A DNA stretch of 64,000 nt from Gigaspora rosea (lineage: Eukaryota > Glomeromycota > Glomeromycetes > Diversisporales > Gigasporaceae): contig QKWP01001238.1 in assembly GCA_003550325.1 (NCBI GenBank), forward strand, positions 29,357 through 93,356, in the 5' to 3' direction. Both the position numbers and the translations under genes were made by a program. This document shows positions 56,641 to 64,000 of this stretch, one piece after another. Each line of letters begins with the position of its first letter. The stretch's first letter is position 1. The notes beneath the pieces were generated by a model. That model searched no databases, was not told the DNA's origin, and worked only from the letters and a program-made list of their open reading frames with translations.

Positions 56641-58821
56641 TATAATTTTAGCTATAAGCATTATCTTTATTGGTTGGTTATGGTTTAACGACACAGCATT
56701 ATTTACGTTTGAACGGGCAATTGAAAAATTGCTAAATTTTTCTTTATGACCCGAACATAAAAAAGGCTGCCGTAATAATTTTTGGTTCTCTTTCCAATTG
56801 ACATTCGTCAAACCTTTTATACACGCAATTATCTTACAATTTTGAATTGTATTATGTCTTATCTAAAAGATTATATTTAACAAATAGATTTGAGAAAGGT
56901 AAAAGAGTAGTAGGTAGACCTTGAAAAGGTGGGTTTTGAAAGAGTGATTTTTTTTTTTGGAAATAGAAGATTCGAAATAGTCACAAAATAGAAGTTTTTG
57001 GAATTAAAGAAGAAAAAGAGTCAAGATTACGCAACGAGCCGATTTTTAAAAATATAATACAAAAAATAAAGAAAAAATGTTTATATTGTTGCAAAAATTC
57101 AAACCTTTTACTTGTTTTTTTTTTTATTATTTATCTCGTTGATGGCTCGATTCTTTTAATTCTTTATTTTCATGCTTTTTATTTTATTTTCTAAGTTTAT
57201 AACTGAAAATAACAGTAAACCATCTAAAGCGTCTGGAATTAAGGTAAAAACTCCGAAAATAAGCTTATCCGCCCATATGTTTCAGCATCGTCCCGATATT
57301 TAATAAATCATTTAGAATCGATAATTGCTGACCAAGTATTGAGTGAGATCTATTGTAGCAATTGAGAGTCGCTACAATTATCAGCAAGTCACAATAAGTG
57401 ATACTTGAGCAAATCTTAATAATGTCACTATTAGTACGATTGATTTTTTATCCATTATTATAATAGCTAAATTGTGCCATAATAATATTGCTAGAAATCG
57501 TATCCAGGAAAATTCTTACTTGAGAATAGCCTAGGAGTTTCTCAATCGGTTTCCTCGATGTCTTAACGAATAACTTGATTAACTAAGAAAATAGATCGTG
57601 ATTTTAATTAAGACGTTCTTGAGCACCTCTCTCAATGGACTCAACAAAGAATCTGATGAATCTGATTGATCTGTGGCCTGTCTGATCAAACTGACCAATC
57701 GATTCTTTATCGAATTCAATGAGAGATATTTGAGAGAGCACCCTACAAACTTCTAAGTCGAAAAAAAATAATTAGGGTTGCTCTGATTGGTTAAAATTTA
57801 ATGCTTGTATTTCGCATTATAAAGATCATTGAGATCATTAGCAAATTAAATTGAGAGTGCTGCTCGAGAATAGTGTTTGGACTCGAGTCAACTCGTAGAT
57901 TAAAAAACATAGTCTTGACTCGAGTTAATCTCAGCTAAACCATGTTTTTAAGCTACGAGTTAACTTTATTTCATATTTATATGAAATTGACGGGGCGTAG
58001 GATCGATTTGCCATTCACGTGAGTTTACGGCATCAATAAGGTTTGGGTACATATTAGCGGTTATAAAGGATATTATATTGTAAGCGAGAAAACTTTTTTA
58101 TTAAAGCCAGAAAGATGAATTGCTAGCCTAAATTTTGATTTTTGCAAAACGAACGTTTCTTTACGTTACACGCCTGATTCTGACTTTTAATTGGCTAATT
58201 TATGTCGTAAAATCACGTGATCAGGAAATCGATCCACGCCTTGGTGTTGTTTATTAATAGGTATAGGATGCGTCATCTGGATCAACATTTAGCCTTACTT
58301 GTTAGAAGGTTCTATAGCAAAACTATCAACTGGGCATTTTTTTTTACTTAATAGTGAATGGATATGATTTCATTAGTAAAATTTTTAATGATCCAGCAGA
58401 CCATGATTCCGATACACTCCGGAATATTCCGACCCGGAATTTTGGTGACCTCACTGTACGTTTTATTAATATAGACATTTGTTGTTCATTTTAACAACGA
58501 TAAAATCACTTAACGAAATAATTTTAGAATTTATCTTTTTATTTATTTATTTATTATTGTTATTTTTTTTAATGAATAAGTGATTAAGAAACAGTAAAAT
58601 TTCAACTTTCATCATTTTGTCACTAGTAAAATTTCATTTGGAAGATACATTCTAATATCTTTTGGCTATTATTTAATTATGAGAATTTTTTTGAAAATCC
58701 TTCAACGTTTGGGTTGGTTTCATCAAGAATACTTGCTTGGCATGAAGCTCCAACGAGATCACGAGATTAACACTCCTTTTTCCATTCGTAAAGGGTACCT
58801 GTGGTAATATTTGAATTTTAA
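56641..58821. other. Intergenic stretch with weak dyads, no gene recognised
   Basis: Imperfect inverted pairs occur, e.g. gagcacctctctca (57633) against tgagagagcaccct (57730) with gaatctgatg..gattc inside. No frame with family similarity, and no element with clear ends. Confidence 0.4.
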
Positions 58822-59052
58822 TGTTGTAAGTGGAAACGAAATTTAAATGGATTCGGAATTTTTATATATAGCCACCATTTTAGGGTTTATTTTATCATAT
58901 GTACACCCGCACCCTAACCCTAATTTAACTAGAAATTCCAAATCCCGTTCCCATTTACAACATACATATCTGATATGATAAAATCAAACTTAAAATGATG
59001 GTTTCATATAAAAATTCCGAATTCACTTAAATTCCGTTTCCACTTACAACAC
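58822..59052. repeat. Foldback element with telomere-like centre
   Basis: tgttgtaagtggaaacgaaa, ggattcggaatttttatat and ccattttagggtttatttta (left arm) mirror taaaatcaaacttaaaatga, atataaaaattccgaattc and cgtttccacttacaaca (right arm). Between lies gcaccctaaccctaat. About 230 bp. Confidence 0.7.
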
Positions 59053-59488
59053 ATATTATCCAACTTACGCGTTTAGTTAATAGCGATCGATCAAATTTTG
59101 GTTAAACATATGATTGATCGTTCGTATTCTTTATTCTTTATAATGTGATAGTGATAATAACGATTGCTACAATTGATTTTGTTATAATTAAATACATTGA
59201 TAAAAAAAAAAAAAAAAAAAAAAAAAATTCAATGGTAAAAATAAGGCCACGACATAACCCGGCCGGGTCAAAATTTGGAAACCTCAAAAAAAAATTTTTT
59301 TATATGTTTTAATAACCGGGTGGGATTTTAAGAAAAATTTTATATAAATTTCATAAAATTTAAATATGAAATTTAAAAAAAAGCCGGCCGGGTCAGTTAA
59401 AAGGATACATGTTATGAAAAAACCAAGTAATTAAATAAAATAATTAGCCATGATTATTATCTCTACAATCATTAGTTCATGGAAATTA
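59053..59488. other. AT-rich stretch with a homopolymer
   Basis: Poly-A run at about 59203-59227. A ccggccgggtca motif occurs at about 59261 and again as gccggccgggtca at 59382, possibly a decayed repeat. No gene. Confidence 0.4.
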
Positions 59489-60388
59489 TAGCGGTTTGCA
59501 GAAAGGTGTGACCCCTGCAGATCATGATGTCATGTGAAATCATGTGAAATCGACCGATTCTGATCGATTTTTCGATTCTTGGAGAATTTTAAAGATTTTT
59601 ATATACAGGCATTGATGATCGGTATTTTATATAATTTATCAAAACAAAACAAATTACATAATATAAAGTGAAAATTTAATAAATTACATGATAACATATA
59701 TAGTGAAAATTTAATATTCGCTTTATGTTTTCCTTTATTATCATACATGTATAATCGTTATATTATATCTCTGTATTTATATTTTAATTCAATAAATATC
59801 ATGATGCCTCCTGCGTATAGTGATGACTTGAAATGGCGTATAGTTTTTTTATATTATGATAATTATTCAATATTGCAAATTACGAATCTTCTTTATATTA
59901 GTAAAGGCGAACAATTTTTAATTCAAAAGAACCTAATAATTTAGTGGCATATTCGGTTAGTTCATCCAAAGTAACGGATGCAAATGATGCTAATTGGATA
60001 ACTTTGATTCAACACACCATTCTTTGAAGATTGTTAGAAAATATTCGCTACTTAAAAAATTGAAGTCGCGAAATAGACACTGACAAGCCTAATGAAAATC
60101 TCGCTTACAAACTCAATAAATAGATAATGGAAAAAGTCTCTGGGTTCGGTAAAGAAAGTGTTACGATTATATAAAAAATGGGGAATCCATGGAAACAAAT
60201 ACCTGGACAACATAATTTTTAATCAAAGTGACAAGTATATTACTGTATTAGTTATGTAATCACTGATCAAATAATTATAAAATTTTTTACGGATTTTTAA
60301 TGATTCTTGATTCCCTATTTAGAATCTCAAAGATTCTCCGCATCATCATCATGAAAATCATGGGGTCACACCTTTCTGCAAACCGCCA
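59489..60388 (+). mobile_element. Tc1/mariner-type transposon relic, 900 bp
   Basis: 28-bp inverted ends (tagcggtttgcagaaaggtg and the inverse of ggtcacacctttctgcaaac) beside TA. The inside holds a transposase N-terminal fragment at 59802-59944 and further broken coding sequence. Full-length relatives are usually 1.3-2 kb, so this copy is internally deleted. The MITE at 9460-9589 shares the ends. Confidence 0.8.
59802..60180 (+). pseudogene. Transposase N-terminal fragment (Tc1/mariner, IS630-like helix-turn-helix)
   Basis: MPPAYSDDLKWRIVFLYYDN followed by YSILQITNLLYISKG matches the start of Tc1/mariner-related transposases, where a first helix-turn-helix (DLRWRIV....G.S...IA..L.IS..TV) binds the inverted repeats. 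The frame stops at 59942. Downstream SSKVTDANDANWITLIQHTI is coding-like in another frame, with stops. No DDE catalytic core was found. Confidence 0.65.
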
Positions 60389-60977
60389 TAATCAGTTTTC
60401 ATAGTTTCCTAAATTAGACTTTATTATTAAAATTTTATTAATTGCCGAAATTATCGAAAATCGGTTAAACTCTTTATATATATATTTTTAAAAATGTATA
60501 GCAGATAGTTACTTTTGTGGGATTAATAATAAAGTTGAAATGTTTTTCCAAAATTAACTTTTCCATAGCAGATAGTGGTAATCAGTTCCAGCTCGCCATC
60601 CAAAAAAAGATTACAGATATATTAAACTAAGCCGAAATAACAATTATTTGTGCTGCCAAGGGAAAATAGGACATTGGTTTATCAAATAAATAATCGTCCC
60701 TTGGATTGACTTATGCTTTCACAACGATAAAAATCACTACTGTTGCGGGCAGAATCGTAAGTTTATTAATTTATACACGAAAAATATAAGATTTGGATGA
60801 TAAAGTAACTCGCCAGAGGTGTGACGTTGGTGATTTGGTATTAATTTATTAATAATTTATTAAAGGTAATTTAATTATAGGAATATTGGAATCCCGTAGG
60901 ATATGATGATTTTACAAGAGAGAAAACTACAGTGCTTTTATAACTTTTTCTGGACTAATGAACTAAAGAGTCTTAGG
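60389..60977. other. Intergenic stretch, nothing recognised
   Basis: AT-rich, no convincing frame. gatagttactttt and gatagtggtaa near 60510 and 60570 are a weak direct repeat. Confidence 0.4.
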
Positions 60978-60985
60978 GATAAATC

Positions 60986-62603
60986 TAGAGATGGGCACCA
61001 TGCGCATGATGCATGCATGCATGCATGCATGCATGCGCATGGTCTAAGCAATTTAATACTAATATGCCTATACAAAAAAAATAATTGAAATAAATAACTT
61101 TATAATTTTGCTACCAAAATAACTATCTTGGTGTGACTAGTGTTTCTAGATCCAGTTCAGGTCTGGTCCAATCTGAGTCTGATCTGGAATCAGACCAAAC
61201 TTAGACTCTAAAATTTATTAATTTCAAACTTTAGACCAGACTCAAACTTAAGTCTGCAAACTAACTGAATCTGAATACTTTTATATGTATTTTTTTGTGC
61301 TGATCAAGCTTACTTAGTACATAAAGTTAGAATTAATTAGTAAAATTTTGTGAATCATAAGATTTTATAGAATTTTATTAATAAAATTTTACAAAATCTT
61401 AAAATTCACAAATTTTTATTAATTAATTCTAACAAAACGCACTAAGTAAACTTGTTCAGCACCTAAAAATACATTAAATCGGCAGGGTTGTTTTTATTTT
61501 ACTTGAAATTTGGAGAAAAGATGCATAATTTTGGATTTTTGATCAAAAAAGTCAAATTTAAGCATCTTTTCTCCAAATTTCAAGTAAAATAAAAACAACC
61601 CTGCCGATTTAATGTATTTTTAGGTGCTGAACAAGTTTACTTATTGCATTTTGTTAGAATTAATTAATAAAAATTTGTGAATTTTAAGATTTTATAGAAT
61701 TTTACTAATAAAATTCTATAAAATCTTATGATTCACAAAATTTTACTAATTATTTCTAACTTAATGCACTAAGTAAACTTGTTCAGCACCTAAAAATACA
61801 TTAAATGGCTGGGTTGTTTTTATTTTACTTGAAATTTGGAGAAAAGATGCATAATTTTGGATTTTTGATCAAAAAAGTCAAATTTAAGCATCTTTTCTCC
61901 AAATGTCAAGTAAAATAAAAACAACCCTGCCGATTTAATGTATTTTTAGGTGCTGAACAAGTTTACTTAGTGCGTTTTGTTAGAATTAATTAATAAAAAT
62001 TTGTGAATTTTAAGATTTTGTAAAATTTTACTAATAAAATTCTATAAAATCTTATGATTCACAAAATTTTACTAATTAATTCTAACTTAATGCACTAAGT
62101 AAACTTTTTCAGCACCTAAAAATACATTAAGTTGGCAGGGTTGTTTTTATTTTGCTTTAAATTTGGAGAAAAGATGCTTAAATTTGACTTTTTTGATCAA
62201 AAATCTAAAATTATGCATCTTTCCTCCAAATTTCAAGTAAAATAAAAACAACTTAGCCGATTTAATGTATTTTTAGGTGCTTAACAAGTTTACTTAGTGA
62301 ATTAAGTTAGAATTAATTAGTAAAGTTTTGTGAATCATAAGATTTTGTAAAATTTTATTAATAAAATTCTATAAAATCTTATGATTCACAAATTTTTACT
62401 AATTAATTCTTGCTTCTTGTACTAAGTAAACTTGTTCAGCATCAAAAAATACATATAAAATATTTAGACTCAGACTAGTCTGCAGACTTCTGACCAGAAT
62501 TAGCTATAATGCATAAAACATGCATGTATGTATGCATGCATGCATGCATGCAGCATACCATGCGCATGCATGGTGTAGAAAAATACCATTTTGCCCATCT
62601 CTA
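60986..62603. mobile_element. hAT-like element carrying an alternating inverted-monomer array
   Basis: Ends tagagatgggca and tgcccatctcta lie between perfect 8-bp copies of gataaatc (60978-60985 and 62604-62611). Just inside both ends are alternating gcatgcatgcatgc tracts with ccatgcgcatg. The interior (61290-62455) is a palindromic array (separate entry), bounded by ccagttcaggtctggtcc / gactcagactagtctgcag-type dyads. 1618 bp, no transposase frame. The 8-bp duplication and RATGGGC ends fit the hAT superfamily. Confidence 0.9.
61290..62455. repeat. Array of ~163-bp monomers in alternating orientation
   Basis: Two palindrome types alternate. Type A is centred near 61378, 61702, 62032 and 62360 (gaattttattaataaaattt). 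Type B is centred at 61541, 61867 and 62195 (tttttgatcaaaaaa). Spacing is 326-330 bp per A-A or B-B step, so about eight monomers run head-to-head then tail-to-tail. Each contains actaagtaaacttgttcagc, ctaaaaatacatta, a g(g)cagggttgtttttatttt block and gagaaaagatgc. The third B is reversed relative to the first two. It relates to the foldbacks at 5.6, 8.4 and 10.2 kb by the actaagtaaa..ttgttcag core. Confidence 0.85.
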
Positions 62604-62629
62604 GATAAATCGAGAAAGAATTGAGGAAG

Positions 62630-64000
62630 AATCACTATAACTAAGGGACCTTCAATGATAATTATTACATGATTATAATAATGATAGCTATGTTTAACAT
62701 TATTTAATATTGTTAACTATTTTTAACTAATTCTTAATTCTTGATTTCTTTTTAGATTGTTTGGATTTCGGTTCTTAATCACGGGTTGCATCAAAAACGA
62801 AATTTTTGCATTCCTGTGTCTAAAAATTAAGCTCTTTGAGTAGAAATTATCATACAAACAACCTATACCTCTATTTTGACTAAATTCCGTTTCTACACAT
62901 GTCAATTATATAAAATAAACGACTTCTTTATATGATTAAATTTTATATCAGTTCAGTATTTGGTATGGTAAGTGATAATTCACGAAAAACTTTCCAAAAT
63001 ATCCATATTGTTAAAAAAAAGTTGGCATAATTCAGAAGAAAATTTGATTTCGGATTAGAGTAGAATGGAATATACGATATGTCAGTTTATATTTTCACAT
63101 GTTATATTGTATATAAACATATAATTCGCAGTATGCAAGTGAATATTATTTTTGCAAAGTTTTTTTTTATAAAAAAAAATAGTATACAAAACTAACTTCT
63201 ATTGATTATAATAAAGCAAAATTTAAAATTTATTTTTCTAAATAAAGAAGATACATTTGAATTTAAATTTTTTTCTAAAGAACTAGATATTTTTAAAAGG
63301 AAGTTATTCTGAGAGTTAACCTTTACTAGACTAAATATTTTTTTATTTGATAGTTTTTAATAAAAATTTTAGATAATTCAATAAATATAATCATATACAG
63401 TATATTTTTATTTTAATATTTCAAAAAGATCTGTATCTGATATATAACTAATAACATACTGTATGTACTTGCATACGTATTGATGTATTTCTTATCTGTT
63501 ATACAAAAGATCAGATACATATTAGATATCAAATATTAGAAAGTGTTCTAATTATTAATAATCGTGTTTTATTATATATCATGGCCGTTACTGACTATAG
63601 GTGTTTTTGCCATCCTTCCCTATTAGAATTTCTTCACTTCTCATATTATTAAGTATTTCCTTATGTGCTCCTGCCATGCACATGAGAGTCGTAACTATCC
63701 AAGACTTAGTTACGTCCTTTTGTAAGCAAAAGAGTTCTTTATATACTTTTCATTCAACTCTAAATTAATTGCGTCATAGTTAATCATACAATACTTATTA
63801 TTTACTTTAATTGTATAATTAATTAATAATCAGATACTTATCTTATATTTCTTATGTGTCTTGATCGATTTCTGATTAATTGTGGTTACATACATTAGAC
63901 TATCTACTAGTAAACCCGAATTATACTGTTTGATAATACCATAGATCCTGGTGCACAATTCCAGTACTAATTTTGCTATAGAACTGATTTTGGCCATGAC
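62630..64000. other. AT-rich stretch to the end of the window
   Basis: The minus-strand frame at 62723-62905 shows no known motif. No repeat with defined ends, no RNA gene. Confidence 0.45.

Noticed and set aside
57865-57960. hAT-type end (tagtgtttggactcgagtc) with actcga dyads
   Set aside because: Only one end can be seen; the downstream inverse is too weak.

Overview
The window looks like a repeat-dominated stretch of a very AT-rich fungal nuclear genome. The best guess is an arbuscular mycorrhizal fungus (Glomeromycotina, e.g. Rhizophagus or a relative). This is inference from several signs: short GT..AG introns in a many-exon UDP-glycosyltransferase gene, a degenerate tetratricopeptide gene of Glomeromycete style, LINE and Helitron proteins resembling those of these fungi, and TTAGGG-like motifs. 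Only one host gene looks nearly intact. There are no bacterial features, rRNA genes or CRISPR arrays. Two short unknown-base positions (19285, 49882) and one 384-base gap (28173-28556) mark assembly joins.

Region by region. 1-15 kb is a field of small non-autonomous DNA transposons, foldback palindromes and one tRNA-like SINE (5041-6928). It includes a 2.9 kb pogo-like element (7794-10732) whose palindromic core was split by a hAT-type element with a perfect 8-bp target duplication. 15.7-18.8 kb (minus strand) is a 14-exon sterol/UDP-glycosyltransferase gene. 19-23.8 kb is AT-rich with little content. 23.8-47.5 kb is a ~120-bp satellite array repeatedly invaded: by a 2.1 kb long-TIR element, by a LINE (27581-45325 between 10-bp target duplications), by MITEs, and by a second SINE (46749-47454). 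The LINE itself is split by a 10.1 kb insertion (29377-39480) holding a hAT element, a pogo-like MITE and a degenerate Helitron Rep-helicase gene. Small elements inside the LINE reverse transcriptase and RNase H regions add a further layer.

48-52 kb holds minisatellites, a 651-bp near-identical duplication around a single N, and an element made of three successive palindromes. 53.9-54.8 kb is a broken TPR gene. 55-64 kb holds further hAT and Tc1/mariner-type elements, including a transposase relic and a 1.6 kb hAT-like element filled with an array of alternately inverted ~163-bp monomers.

The most interesting pattern is a recurring ~165-bp foldback monomer (core around ACTAAGTAAA ... TTGTTCAG). 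It occurs as head-to-head/tail-to-tail arrays inside unrelated TIR elements at about 5.6, 8.4, 10.2, 48.3 and 61-62 kb. Such arrays would fold into long hairpins. They are carried by different transposon termini, as if the monomer were a parasite of the transposons themselves. All boundaries were read by eye from the sequence; no database search was possible.
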